A stretch of DNA of 64,000 nucleotides from NCBI GenBank assembly GCA_964545715.1, contig CAZJHX010000020.1, forward strand, positions 23,900 to 87,899. The letters run 5' to 3'. This DNA is from CAZJHX01 sp964545715 (GTDB lineage: Bacteria; Myxococcota_A; UBA9042; GCA-2863065). The translations under genes were made by a program, and so were the position numbers. Shown here in pieces: positions 43,849 through 52,442 of this stretch (position 1 is its first letter; the number at the start of each line of letters is the position of its first letter). The notes under the pieces were generated by a model. The model was not told the origin of the DNA. It was given only the letters and a program-made list of their open reading frames with translations, and searched no databases.

Positions 43849-44154
43849 ATGAATAGCGACGACCAAGCCCAACAACCCGTCGAGTACACGACGATCTTCG
43901 GCATCTTGATGGCGGCGCTGATCGTGTCGCTGATCATCGGCCACTTCTCGCAGAGCCCGTGGGCCGTCGGCGTGATCTTCCTGATCGCGGCCGTCAAAGC
44001 CTGGCTGGTGGTCGCGCACTTCATGCACCTGACCATCGAGCCGCGCTTCATTAAGGTGCTGGTGTTGTGCCTTGTCGTGGTGCTGGCCATTCTGTTTATC
44101 GGGCTGGCGCCGGACATCATCGGCACGTGGGCCAAGCCCGGGAGTGGCGTATGA
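43849..44154 (+). CDS. coxD: Cytochrome c oxidase subunit IV family protein
   Basis: 101 residues with three membrane helices: FGILMAALIVSLIIGHF, VGVIFLIAAVKAWLVVAHFMHL and VLVLCLVVVLAILFIGLAPD. The HFMHL turn is characteristic of the bacterial COX4 family in myxobacterial-type oxidases. It lies directly between the two subunit III-like genes, with a 4-base overlap with the next. Small, core-associated and probably non-catalytic. Confidence 0.85.
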   Translation: MNSDDQAQQPVEYTTIFGILMAALIVSLIIGHFSQSPWAVGVIFLIAAVKAWLVVAHFMHLTIEPRFIKVLVLCLVVVLAILFIGLAPDIIGTWAKPGSGV

Positions 44155-44744
44155 CGGTCACCCCGCTGTATCTGGGGCGCCCCAAGCGCCGCGAGCTGAT
44201 CCCGAGCCCCGTGTTGGGGATGCTGCTGTACCTGTTTACCGAGGTCATGCTGTTTGGCGGGCTGGTCAGCGGGTACATCGTACTGCGCAGCCAGAACGGG
44301 TCCTGGCCGCCCTATGGCCAGCCCCGCCTGCCGGTGGAGGTGACCGGCTTCAACACGCTGCTGCTGCTGCTGAGCGGCATCACAATGTGGGCGGCGGTTC
44401 GGGCCTGCGCTCGCGCTGACAGCGTGAAATTCAAGCGCCTGCTGGCGGTCACACTGGCGCTCGGCTGCGCGTTTCTGGCCATCCAGGGTTATGAGTGGGC
44501 GTCGCTGATCAGCTTCGGCCTGACCAGCTCCTCCAGCCTGTACGGGTCGCTCTTTTACACGGTGGTCGGCGCGCACGGCCTGCATGTGCTGGTGGCGATC
44601 GCCGCGCTGGCGGTGGTGATGTGGCGCGCCGGTCGCGGCCGGTACGACGCCGAGAACCACGTAGGCCTTGTGGCCATGAGCTTGTACTGGCTGTTTGTGG
44701 TGGCGATTTGGCCGCCGCTCTACGGAGTCATCTACCTGTGGTGA
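44151..44744 (+). CDS. Second subunit III-like membrane protein
   Basis: 197 residues from ATG 44151 (ATGA overlap with coxD; GGAG upstream). Five helices with the subunit III hallmarks FTEVMLFGGLVSGYIVLR, QGYEWASLISFGL and SLYWLFVVAIWPPLYGVIYL. It is not a copy of the first subunit III, since identity is visibly low. Tandem diverged subunit III genes occur in some oxidases associated with alternative complex III lineages. It may be a subunit of the same oxidase or an assembly partner. The stop overlaps the following small gene by 4 bases (GTGA). Confidence 0.8.
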   Translation: MTVTPLYLGRPKRRELIPSPVLGMLLYLFTEVMLFGGLVSGYIVLRSQNGSWPPYGQPRLPVEVTGFNTLLLLLSGITMWAAVRACARADSVKFKRLLAVTLALGCAFLAIQGYEWASLISFGLTSSSSLYGSLFYTVVGAHGLHVLVAIAALAVVMWRAGRGRYDAENHVGLVAMSLYWLFVVAIWPPLYGVIYLW

Positions 44745-44959
44745 AGCGCCTGATCCCGGCTGCGGTCGCTGTGGGGTGGCCGTCGGTGGCCGCCGCCTGC
44801 CCGTATTGCTTTGGGCAGGCCGGGGACGCGTACGTCATTGCGACCGTGGTGCTGCTGGCGCTGCCGGTGCTGCTGATCGGCGGTCTGTACATCACCCTTC
44901 AGCGCGCCTCCGCCCAACGATCGAAGCTGCTCGAGACAGAGCAACGAGGGACCCGATGA
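44741..44959 (+). CDS. 72-residue CPYC membrane protein in cox operon
   Basis: From GTG 44741, overlapping the previous stop by 4 bases. It has a short N-terminal hydrophobic region, then CPYCFGQAGDAYVIATV leading into a membrane helix (LLALPVLLIGGLYITLQRA). The CPYC pair resembles thioredoxin-type or copper-handling motifs. Both ends overlap other genes of the operon (ATGA with the cytochrome c gene), so it is translated with the oxidase. A role in CuA or haem maturation is possible but not shown. Confidence 0.7.
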   Translation: MKRLIPAAVAVGWPSVAAACPYCFGQAGDAYVIATVVLLALPVLLIGGLYITLQRASAQRSKLLETEQRGTR

Positions 44960-45945
44960 GATACGTCCTTATTCTGATGGCGGTGCTGTTGTGCGGCTGC
45001 CAGAACCGGCCCGAAGAGCCGTTTACCGCGGCCGAGACGCTGGGCGGCGTCGAGATCCCCGCCCAGGTGCTCAACGACGGCAAGCGTGCGTATGCCTTCT
45101 ATTGTGCGGCGTGCCACGGCAAGGACGGCGACGGTCGCGGTCCGGCGTCGGTGGGCCTGCAGACCCCGCCGCGCGACTTTCGGCTGGGCATCTACAAGTT
45201 CTCGGGTGTGACCGAAGGCGAGCTGCCGCCGGATGACGCGTTGGTCCACCTGGCGCGGAAGGGTCTTGCCGGCACCGCGATGATCGAGTGGAACCTGTCC
45301 GACGAGATGCTGCTGACCATCCTCCAGTACACAAAGACGTTCTCGGCGGAGGAGACCGGTTGGAGAGACCCCGACATGGAGGTCGGTGAAATAGCGGGCA
45401 GCGCCGAGGACCCGTGGGGCGGCACCAGCCCCGAGGCCGTGGAGCATGGGCGCGCGGTCTACCACGGTGCGGCGGGCTGCTACAGCTGTCACCCGGCATA
45501 CGAGAGCGTCCAGGAGCTCAGCGCGCATCGCCAGGCGGCGGGCAAGCCGGCGGTAACCAATCCGCGGCCCAAGGTGTGGCTGCCGGAGCCCAAGGAGGGG
45601 CCGGCGTACACGGCGCCCGTCCTGGGTGATCCGACGTGCGAGACAGAGGCCGACTGCGGTGACGCGCACCAGATCTGCCGGATGGGTCGGTGTGAGCGCA
45701 AGCTGGCGATCATCCCGCCGGACTTCCTACTGAACCAGGTGCGCAACGGTGAGGAGGCGGAGGCTATCTATCGCGTCATCGCCGCGGGCATTCCGGGGAC
45801 GGCGATGCCGACATGGAAGGGCGCGCTGCCCGAGAAGGACATCTGGGGCATGGCGCACTACATCAAGCACCTGATCGGTCTCAAGGGCACCGTTGAGGCG
45901 CTGGCGTTGCAGGACCGCGTGAAGGCGTCTGTGGGCGGGCGATAG
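44956..45945 (+). CDS. Dihaem cytochrome c lipoprotein
   Basis: 329 residues, ATG overlapping the small CPYC gene by 4 bases. Lipobox LLCGC (Cys15). Two c-type haem sites: CAACH (50-54) and CYSCH (175-179). Candidate Met ligands lie in GTAMIEWNL and GTAMPTWKG. A Cys-rich insert (CETEADCGDAHQICRMGRC) sits in the second domain, unusual for such cytochromes. Its place in the operon suggests it is the membrane-tethered electron donor to the CuA site, replacing the haem domain missing from subunit II. Confidence 0.9.
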   Translation: MRYVLILMAVLLCGCQNRPEEPFTAAETLGGVEIPAQVLNDGKRAYAFYCAACHGKDGDGRGPASVGLQTPPRDFRLGIYKFSGVTEGELPPDDALVHLARKGLAGTAMIEWNLSDEMLLTILQYTKTFSAEETGWRDPDMEVGEIAGSAEDPWGGTSPEAVEHGRAVYHGAAGCYSCHPAYESVQELSAHRQAAGKPAVTNPRPKVWLPEPKEGPAYTAPVLGDPTCETEADCGDAHQICRMGRCERKLAIIPPDFLLNQVRNGEEAEAIYRVIAAGIPGTAMPTWKGALPEKDIWGMAHYIKHLIGLKGTVEALALQDRVKASVGGR

Positions 45946-45964
45946 GACTGTGGAGGACAAGGAA

Positions 45965-46492
45965 ATGGCAACCAGCACTTCTACTTCCTCTGGGGCCGTG
46001 GTTCCGATTCGGCGCGCGACCCCGCTGCTGGAAGACGGACTGCTCACGGGACTCGTGGGCGCCGGCGTCCTGGCGGCGTGGTTTCTGGGCATCGACATGC
46101 TCCGCGGGACCCCGCTCATCACGCCGTCGGTCCTCTCGGCCTTCGTTTTTGACGGGGTGCACTCAGGCGTCACGGTGGTCTCCACCAAGGCGGTCTTCGC
46201 CTACTCCGGCCTGCACGTGATCCTCTTCTTGATCGAGGGCTGGCTGGTGGCGTTGATGTTCTCGGAGTTCGAGGCGGATCCGGACTTCGGCACGGCGTAT
46301 CTGATGGTGTACGTGGTGTTCCAGATCGTGCTCTTCGGGGTGCAGATCGCCGTGATGGGCGAGGTGCTCGGCTTCGTCGGCACGTATGCAGTCGCGATTG
46401 GCAACACGCTGGCTGCGATCGCCATGTTCTGGTTCATGCACAGACGCCGCCCGACGGCGGTCGGACGCCTCGCAGAACCCTGGCAGGAGTAG
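45965..46492 (+). CDS. Four-helix membrane protein at the end of the cox operon
   Basis: 175 residues from ATG 45965, with GGAGG 8 bases upstream. An in-frame GTG at 45950 is possible but lacks a site. Four strongly hydrophobic segments (about 25-45, 70-100, 110-140, 145-165) with a cytoplasmic basic tail. No family recognised. It follows the cytochrome c gene by 19 bases and is the last gene before the terminator at 46649, so it may be an accessory of the oxidase. Confidence 0.65.
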   Translation: MATSTSTSSGAVVPIRRATPLLEDGLLTGLVGAGVLAAWFLGIDMLRGTPLITPSVLSAFVFDGVHSGVTVVSTKAVFAYSGLHVILFLIEGWLVALMFSEFEADPDFGTAYLMVYVVFQIVLFGVQIAVMGEVLGFVGTYAVAIGNTLAAIAMFWFMHRRRPTAVGRLAEPWQE

Positions 46493-46648
46493 GGCCCTGA
46501 CCAGATAAGCCCGTCGGGCCTGCTCGGCGCTGACGGGCACTGCGCCGCCGCGGACCTCCTTACCAGGGCGCCACCCTGCCTGCGTCGGCCCGTTCCCTTC
46601 GGCGGCGCCGCAGCGCCCGTCAGCACCAAGCAGGCCGTGCGGCCTCAT

Positions 46649-46675
46649 CTGACCAGGGCCCTGGCCAGTTTTTTT
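46649..46675 (+). terminator. Rho-independent terminator of the cox operon
   Basis: A palindrome (CCAGGGCCCTGG flanked by CTG-A and C-CAG, 46649-46668) is followed by seven T residues. It lies 157 bases after the last operon gene and 95 bases before the next. The strongest terminator I see in the window. Confidence 0.8.
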
Positions 46676-46769
46676 CGTCTGATCCTCTTTTTTTTCGACG
46701 AGATCTCGAGACGTGCCGAAAGGACCGGCGCGGTTGGAGACCGACTCAATGAAGAAAAGGAAGGCAGAC

Positions 46770-49622
46770 ATGTTCCAGACGATTCGCATTTCAATTGTTC
46801 TTATCTGTATGGGCCTGGCGATGGGCTGTACGACAATCACCCCCGCCCCTGAATCAAAATCCTCCTCAACCGAATCAACCAAGGCAGACACAATCGAAGC
46901 GGCGGTGGCAGGCGCCCCGTGCGCAGCCGGCTACTCCAACGGCGAATGCAAAGCCGCCGACCCGTGTAGAAGCACCGTGCTGAAGAATGGCCAATGCCAC
47001 AGCGCGGATGAGTTTATGCAGAAGGCGCACGCGACCTGCGAGCAGCTCGGTATGAGCCTGTCGGCCTGGTCGTTCGCCAAGCCGTGCAAAGGCGGCTACG
47101 GCGCGATGAAGATCACGTGCTGCCCCGGCCAGCAGGAAGAGGTGTGCTGCAAGACGTCCGCGGGCCCGCAAATGGTGCCGGCCGACAAATGCGACACCAC
47201 CATGGCGCTGCCGCTCGAGCAGTGCCAGGAGCCCTGCCGTGTGGGCAAGATCAACAGCCTGCAGTGCCACAGCCTGGCCGAGTGGCTGGCAATTGGCGAG
47301 AAGAAGTGCGCCGGCATCGGCATGGAGCTGACCGACTACTCGACCGGCGGCCCGTGCGCGGACGGCGGCTTCCACAGCTTCAAGATGGAGTGCTGCCCCG
47401 GCGAGCCCGAGCTGGTCTGCTGCGAGACGGCCACCGGCCTGGAGATTTTGCCCGAGGACAAATGCCCCACCGCCCAGCAGCTGCCCATGGACGTGTGTGA
47501 GGAGCCCGAGCCCATCGAGGTCTGCTGCATGCTGCCCAGCGGCGTCGTCACGACCACGACCAACATCAAGTGCGAGAAGAGCGGCGGCCAGATCGTGCCG
47601 GACGAGAAGTGCGACTTCACCGAGCCCGTCGACGTGTGCTGCCTGCTGGACGGTCAGCTGATGACCATCACCGACGAGAAATGCGAGGCCAACGGAGGCC
47701 AGATAGTGCCGGACGAGAAGTGCGACCCGGTCGTCATCATCGACGTCTGTTGCGTGCTGCCCGACGGCACCGTGCTGAACACGACCAACATCAAGTGCGA
47801 GAGCGCCGGTGGCCAGATTGTGGCTGATGAGAAGTGCGACCCCGAGCCGGTCGAGGTGTGCTGCTGGATCAACGGTCAGCTCATCACAATCCTGGATATC
47901 GAGTGCAAGGCCAGCGGCGGCCAGATCGTGCACGACGAGAAGTGCGACCAGGAGCCGGTCGACGTCTGCTGCCTCCTGGACGGCCAGGTCTTCACCACGA
48001 CGGACGAGAAGTGCAAGGCCAACGGCGGCCAGATCGTGGCGGACGAGAAGTGCGACGATCCCACGCCGGTCGAGGTCTGCTGCCTCACGTCTGACGGCAC
48101 CCTGACGACGACCACCGACATCAAGTGCAAAGAGAGCGGCGGCCAGATCGTTGCCGACGAGAAGTGTGACGACGACACGCCGTGCTTCCCGGCCAACCTG
48201 GGTCAGAACAGCTTCCAGTGCCAGAGCGAGGCGGCCTGGCTGGCCTCGGCCGCCAAGAAGTGCGGCGACGGCTTCGTGGTCTCCCAGTACACGCTGGGTC
48301 CGCAGTGCGCCGACGGTGGTTACCACGGCATCAAGTTCGAGTGCTGCCCCGGCGGTCCCAAGCCGTGCGACGCCGGCATCAGCGGCTTCTGTGACGGCTT
48401 CTCGACCTCCAGCTACGTCAACCAGTGCCTGGCGGCCGGCGGCACCTGCGCGCCCAACGCCATCTTCGCGGACGGTAACTGCGACGGTAAGCTGGATGTT
48501 TGCAAGATCTGCCCGGCCGGCACCGCCCCGGCGGACCTGGACGGCGACGGCTGCGAGGAGTCCTGCGACTGCTGCCCCGCCATCAAGTGCCCGCTCGGCA
48601 CCACGCCGACCGACACGGACGGCAACGGCTGCTACGACACCTGCAAGAAGAACCTGTGCGACGCCGGCTTCTACGGCTGGTGCGAGGACCAGAACCCGCA
48701 GAGCTACCTCAAGCAGTGCCTGGCAGCGGGCGGCGGCTGCGGCCCCAACGCCATCCTGGCCGACCAGAACTGTGACGGGAAGCTGGACGTCTGCAAGCTC
48801 TGCCCCGCCGGTACCCACGCTGTGGACACCAACAACGACGGCTGCCAGGACGCCTGCGACTGCTGCAAGCCCCTGCTCTGCATCGTGGGCACGACCCCGA
48901 CGGACACCGACAACGACGGCTGCCCGGACACCTGCAAGGGCGAGCCCTGCGCGCAGATCCTGTGCATCAAAGGCACGACCCCGACCGACACGGACGGCGA
49001 CGGCTGCGACGACATCTGCAAGCCCAACCTGTGCGACCAGGGCATCAGCGGCTGGTGCGAGGACGTCAAAGAGCAGAGCTACCTCAAGCAGTGCCTGGCC
49101 TGGGGCGGCACCTGCGGCAACAACGCCATCTTCGCGGACAAAGACTGCGACGGCTCGCTCGACGTCTGCCAGCTGTGCCCCCCCGGCACGCACCCGGTCG
49201 ACCTCGACAACGACGGCTGCCAGGAGGCGTGTGACTGCTGCAAAGAGCTGGTCTGCCCCGTGGGTTACATCGCCATCGACACCGACAAGGACGGCTGCGA
49301 CGACAAGTGCAAGCCGGCCCCGTGCGACAAAGCGGTCTTCGGCCAGTGCAAGGGCTTCAACTACACCAAGCAGTGCCTGGCGATGGGCGGTGGCTGTGGC
49401 CCCAACGGCATCCTGAGCGACCAGAACTGCGACGGCAACCTGGACGTCTGCCTGGAGTGCCCGGCCGGCACGCACGCGGTCGACCTCTCGGGCGACGGCT
49501 GCCAGGACACCTGCGACTGCTGCAAGCCGCTCATCTGCCCGGTCGGCTCCAAGCAGGTCGACACGGACAAAGACGGGTGCCCGGACACCTGCAAGGGCTT
49601 CGCGGCCGACGAGAAGAAATAA
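46770..49622 (+). CDS. Cys-rich repeat lipoprotein with EVCC and CDGKLDVC arrays
   Basis: 950 residues from ATG 46770, with AAGGAAGG 5-6 bases upstream. In-frame ATGs at 46713 and 46749 lack one. Lipobox LAMGC (Cys19). The order is two CxxG/CCPG modules (about 35-220), six tandem 36-38-residue units (V-(E/D)-V-C-C ... K-C ... G-G-Q-I-V-x-D-E-K-C-D), another module, then four units of about 95-115 residues. Those contain LDVCK-x-CPAGT and D-x-D-x-D-G-C-x-D-x-C motifs reminiscent of calcium-binding thrombospondin-3 loops. It ends with a Lys tail. Probably a long surface stalk. The leader between 46676 and the start holds a short palindrome CGAGATCTCG of unknown role. Confidence 0.75.
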   Translation: MFQTIRISIVLICMGLAMGCTTITPAPESKSSSTESTKADTIEAAVAGAPCAAGYSNGECKAADPCRSTVLKNGQCHSADEFMQKAHATCEQLGMSLSAWSFAKPCKGGYGAMKITCCPGQQEEVCCKTSAGPQMVPADKCDTTMALPLEQCQEPCRVGKINSLQCHSLAEWLAIGEKKCAGIGMELTDYSTGGPCADGGFHSFKMECCPGEPELVCCETATGLEILPEDKCPTAQQLPMDVCEEPEPIEVCCMLPSGVVTTTTNIKCEKSGGQIVPDEKCDFTEPVDVCCLLDGQLMTITDEKCEANGGQIVPDEKCDPVVIIDVCCVLPDGTVLNTTNIKCESAGGQIVADEKCDPEPVEVCCWINGQLITILDIECKASGGQIVHDEKCDQEPVDVCCLLDGQVFTTTDEKCKANGGQIVADEKCDDPTPVEVCCLTSDGTLTTTTDIKCKESGGQIVADEKCDDDTPCFPANLGQNSFQCQSEAAWLASAAKKCGDGFVVSQYTLGPQCADGGYHGIKFECCPGGPKPCDAGISGFCDGFSTSSYVNQCLAAGGTCAPNAIFADGNCDGKLDVCKICPAGTAPADLDGDGCEESCDCCPAIKCPLGTTPTDTDGNGCYDTCKKNLCDAGFYGWCEDQNPQSYLKQCLAAGGGCGPNAILADQNCDGKLDVCKLCPAGTHAVDTNNDGCQDACDCCKPLLCIVGTTPTDTDNDGCPDTCKGEPCAQILCIKGTTPTDTDGDGCDDICKPNLCDQGISGWCEDVKEQSYLKQCLAWGGTCGNNAIFADKDCDGSLDVCQLCPPGTHPVDLDNDGCQEACDCCKELVCPVGYIAIDTDKDGCDDKCKPAPCDKAVFGQCKGFNYTKQCLAMGGGCGPNGILSDQNCDGNLDVCLECPAGTHAVDLSGDGCQDTCDCCKPLICPVGSKQVDTDKDGCPDTCKGFAADEKK
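47500..49600 (+). repeat. Two repeat arrays within the Cys-rich lipoprotein gene
   Basis: Array 1 (about 47500-48180) has six near-identical 108-114-base units coding E-V-C-C to E-K-C-D. Array 2 (about 48365-49600) has four longer units starting C-D-x-x-(x)-x-G-x-C. The first array is so uniform that slippage or recombination could change its copy number. Confidence 0.8.
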
Positions 49623-49669
49623 CCTACCGGCTCTGACCCACCTTCGCGGCGTCCTGCCGCACCAATCCA

Positions 49670-49725
49670 GCCCCCATCGCTGACCCCCGTCGGGTGCCGG
49701 TCGCTACGCGCCCGGTGGGGGGCTC
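49670..49725 (+). terminator. Possible stem-loop after the Cys-rich lipoprotein gene
   Basis: AGCCCCC (49670-49676) can pair with GGGGGCT (49719-49725), with smaller GC hairpins inside, about 50 bases after the stop. No T-run follows, so it is a weak terminator candidate only. Confidence 0.3.
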
Positions 49726-49745
49726 TTCAATGATAGACCAGCCTT

Positions 49746-51059
49746 ATGAGGACGCTGATCGTCGTGTCCCTCGGTGTGTGCGGCTTGGCCTGCGCTCCGG
49801 CCGACCGGGGCCGCGGCGGTGGCTCGCCCGCCGACGCCGAGGCGACCGATATCGGCCTGCGGTTTGCGCCCGCCGACGTGCCCGACGTCGCCGCCGCGCC
49901 TGACGACGTGTCCGGGCCGCCTGAGGATGCGCCGGCCCGCGCTGTCGATCCGCCACCCCCTGTGCCTGACACGGCGGCGCCGCCCCAAGACGCGCCCGCG
50001 CCGCCACAGGATGCTCCCGCGCCGCCGCCCGATGCCCCCCCGCCGCCCGACGACACGGCCGATAGCTGCGTGGAGAGCGCTGGCGTCAGCAACTCGCTGT
50101 TGACGGATGCTGCGGACGTCGTCTTTGACTCGGTGACGGTGCAGGTGCAGCACAACCGCCAGGCGGACCCGTCAGCGAACCCCGGCTGCATCACACAGGT
50201 TGCGCTGACGTTCCAGGTCGGCGGCGGGTGCACGCTGGACGTGTCGGCGGCTCAGCACCTCGGCGAGGACGGACGCCTGCTGATCGAGAGCGCCGTCTTC
50301 AGCGCGGACGCCGCCTGTCCCAGCGTGCCCGGCGGCGTCTACACGGCGGAGTCGGGGGCGCTGCTGGACGACAGCGGCGTCTATATGAACCCGGCCGGGG
50401 TGCCGGACGCAGCCGCGGCGCAGTCGTGCTTTGACGGCGCGTTCGACCTGTATCTGCTCGGCGGCCTCACCGACGGCGCCAAGACCCTGGACGTGTCGGG
50501 CACGCTGCTGGCCGTGAGCGGTTCGTTCTTGTCGACGGGCCAGGCGGGGGCCGTGTGCCCGTTTGAACTCTGCGTGCCCGACTGCGACCAGAAGGTGTGT
50601 GGCGCGGACGGGTGCGGCGGCTCCTGCGGCACGTGCATCGGCGGCATGTCGTGTGTGGACTCCCAATGCGTCGCCACGCTGGATCTGTTCGGGCCGGTGA
50701 CGACGGCCTACCCGGTCGTCACCCAGGCATTCGTCGCGTGCTGGAACAGCAAGGAGAGCAGCTGCAGCGCATTCAACACGGTCGCTCTCCAGGCCGACAT
50801 CGCCCCGACGGACCTGAAGGGCTGGTTCTGCGGCGAGGCATCGGAGGCCGACGTGGGCGGCCAGGCCAACTACGACACGGCCGCGGACATCTTCGGGTGC
50901 GCCATCACGGACGTGTCGGACGTCACGTTCTTCACGGGCGCCATCCACGCCGGTGTCGTCGGCGAAGAGTGCTTCGGGTTTACAAACGGTATGATCACCG
51001 AGGGCATGTTGGACGCCAACGTGCAAGAGCTCGTGGTGGACGTCTGCAGCGCGCTGTGA
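49746..51059 (+). CDS. Lipoprotein with Pro/Asp linker and Cys-rich C-terminal domain
   Basis: 437 residues. Lipobox GLAC (Cys16). Residues 20-105 form a repetitive Pro/Asp/Ala stalk (units like APPQDAP) that reaches away from the membrane. Two beta-rich domains follow: one to about 270, then a module with a CGADGCGGSCGTC motif (as in myxobacterial surface lipoproteins), and a last domain with four cysteines (CWNSKESSCSAF, FCGE, FGCAITDV). No catalytic motif found. It stands alone, 70 bases before the DUF4157 gene. Function unknown. Confidence 0.7.
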   Translation: MRTLIVVSLGVCGLACAPADRGRGGGSPADAEATDIGLRFAPADVPDVAAAPDDVSGPPEDAPARAVDPPPPVPDTAAPPQDAPAPPQDAPAPPPDAPPPPDDTADSCVESAGVSNSLLTDAADVVFDSVTVQVQHNRQADPSANPGCITQVALTFQVGGGCTLDVSAAQHLGEDGRLLIESAVFSADAACPSVPGGVYTAESGALLDDSGVYMNPAGVPDAAAAQSCFDGAFDLYLLGGLTDGAKTLDVSGTLLAVSGSFLSTGQAGAVCPFELCVPDCDQKVCGADGCGGSCGTCIGGMSCVDSQCVATLDLFGPVTTAYPVVTQAFVACWNSKESSCSAFNTVALQADIAPTDLKGWFCGEASEADVGGQANYDTAADIFGCAITDVSDVTFFTGAIHAGVVGEECFGFTNGMITEGMLDANVQELVVDVCSAL

Positions 51060-51128
51060 GGGCGCGCAACCCTTTCAAAAAACAGGGATTTGTGCTAGAT
51101 CGAGGGTGCCCCAAGCGTGGGAGAAACC

Positions 51129-52442
51129 GTGCCACAAGAGCGAATTCAAAAGAAAAGTACGCAGGACGCCAAAGCTCAGGGGGAGGCGGCCGAACAGTCG
51201 GCGGTCCAGCGCAAGCCCCAGACGTTTGACGCCGGTCAGCAGTCGCTGTCCCCCACGAGCCACGGTGGATATGCCGAGCAGTCGAGCAGCCTGTCGCCGG
51301 TCCAGGCCAAGGGCGAAGCGACGGGGCCCGACGTGCACACGGCGGCACAGCAGGGCGTGTCGGGTGGGGGCGCGCCGCTGCCGCATCTGGACCGAATCCA
51401 GGCGGCGTTTGGGCACCATGACGTCAGCGCCGTCCAGGCCCATACAGGCGGCGCCGCCCAGACCGCCACGAAGTCTATCGGCGCCGAGGCCTACGCCACC
51501 GGCAACAGCGTCGCTTTCGGCAAGGCGCCGGATCTGCACACGGCAGCGCACGAGGCCACCCACATCCTTCACCAGCGCTCCGGCGTCTCGCTGGACGGCG
51601 GCGTCGGCAAGGCAGGCGACTCTTACGAGCGGCACGCGGACGCGGTGGCCGATCGGGTCGTCCAGGGCAAGAGCGCCACCGATCTGCTCGACGGCTTTGT
51701 CGGCGGGCCTGCCGTCGGCGTCCAGATGAAGGCGTCGCCCGCGGTCCAGCGCAAGGAGACGCGCAAGAAGGTGTCCAAAGGCGCCATGGGGCGCATCGTG
51801 CACGCCCGGGACGCCATCAAGCACACCAAAGAGGCCATGAAGTTTGGCGCCGGCAATCAGGTCGACGCGATCCGGGCGACCAACTCGAACTCCTATTGGC
51901 GCATGAAGATCATGCGAAATCGCTCGCTGTGGGACATCGCCCCGTCGGTCAAGGCGATCGCTTCCGCCAACCCGGCCGCGCTCACGGCCGCCAAGGCGGA
52001 CGTCGCGCACGGCGGCAACTGCGGTGAGCACGCCTCGGTCGCGTACGATTATTTGAGGGTCGTCGCCAAGGGGGAGCCGATCGCGCGGGTCGCCGTCAAA
52101 GGGTTGGATCACGCGTTCGTCTTCATCGGCGACCACGCGAAGGAGGGCGACGAGGAGATCGCCGTCTCCGATCCCTGGCCCACCGCCGCGACGGCGTGCA
52201 CCTGGGCCGACCACTTCGCCTACGAGTCCGACCGGGCCAAGATCAAGACGAAGTACTCGATGGTCGCGGACGGTCAGAACGTCAAGAAGGTCATCGCCGC
52301 CGGCCTCAAGTTGAACGCCCGAGGCAAGGCCATGCTCGACAAGAAGGACACGTCTAAGCGCACCGAGGAGCGTATCAAGGAGTCCTGGGTCTGGGACCAC
52401 GCAGACGCGGCGGATGACAAGTACGAGTATCACTCGGAGTAG
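51129..52442 (+). CDS. DUF4157 (eCIS-associated) putative toxin with Cys-His-Asp domain
   Basis: 437 residues from GTG 51129, which has GGGAGA 5 bases upstream (the GTG at 51117 would put it inside). No signal peptide. The low-complexity N-terminus (SLSPTSHGGYAEQS) leads into the DUF4157 core at about 84-170: HHDVSAVQAHTGG, AYATGNSVAF and AHEATHILHQR with HEATH at 141-145. This core is the common leader domain of cargo of extracellular contractile injection systems. The C-terminal half has GGNCGEHA (Cys298), LDHAFVFIGD (His328) and SDPW (Asp348), a papain/transglutaminase-like triad found in toxins and deamidases. The end overlaps the lipoprotein at 52414, a candidate immunity partner. Confidence 0.75.
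   Translation: MPQERIQKKSTQDAKAQGEAAEQSAVQRKPQTFDAGQQSLSPTSHGGYAEQSSSLSPVQAKGEATGPDVHTAAQQGVSGGGAPLPHLDRIQAAFGHHDVSAVQAHTGGAAQTATKSIGAEAYATGNSVAFGKAPDLHTAAHEATHILHQRSGVSLDGGVGKAGDSYERHADAVADRVVQGKSATDLLDGFVGGPAVGVQMKASPAVQRKETRKKVSKGAMGRIVHARDAIKHTKEAMKFGAGNQVDAIRATNSNSYWRMKIMRNRSLWDIAPSVKAIASANPAALTAAKADVAHGGNCGEHASVAYDYLRVVAKGEPIARVAVKGLDHAFVFIGDHAKEGDEEIAVSDPWPTAATACTWADHFAYESDRAKIKTKYSMVADGQNVKKVIAAGLKLNARGKAMLDKKDTSKRTEERIKESWVWDHADAADDKYEYHSE

Noticed and set aside
51129..52442. A whole contractile injection system in the window
   Set aside because: Only cargo-like proteins are visible. There are no sheath, tube, baseplate, spike or ATPase genes, so the system, if it exists, lies elsewhere.
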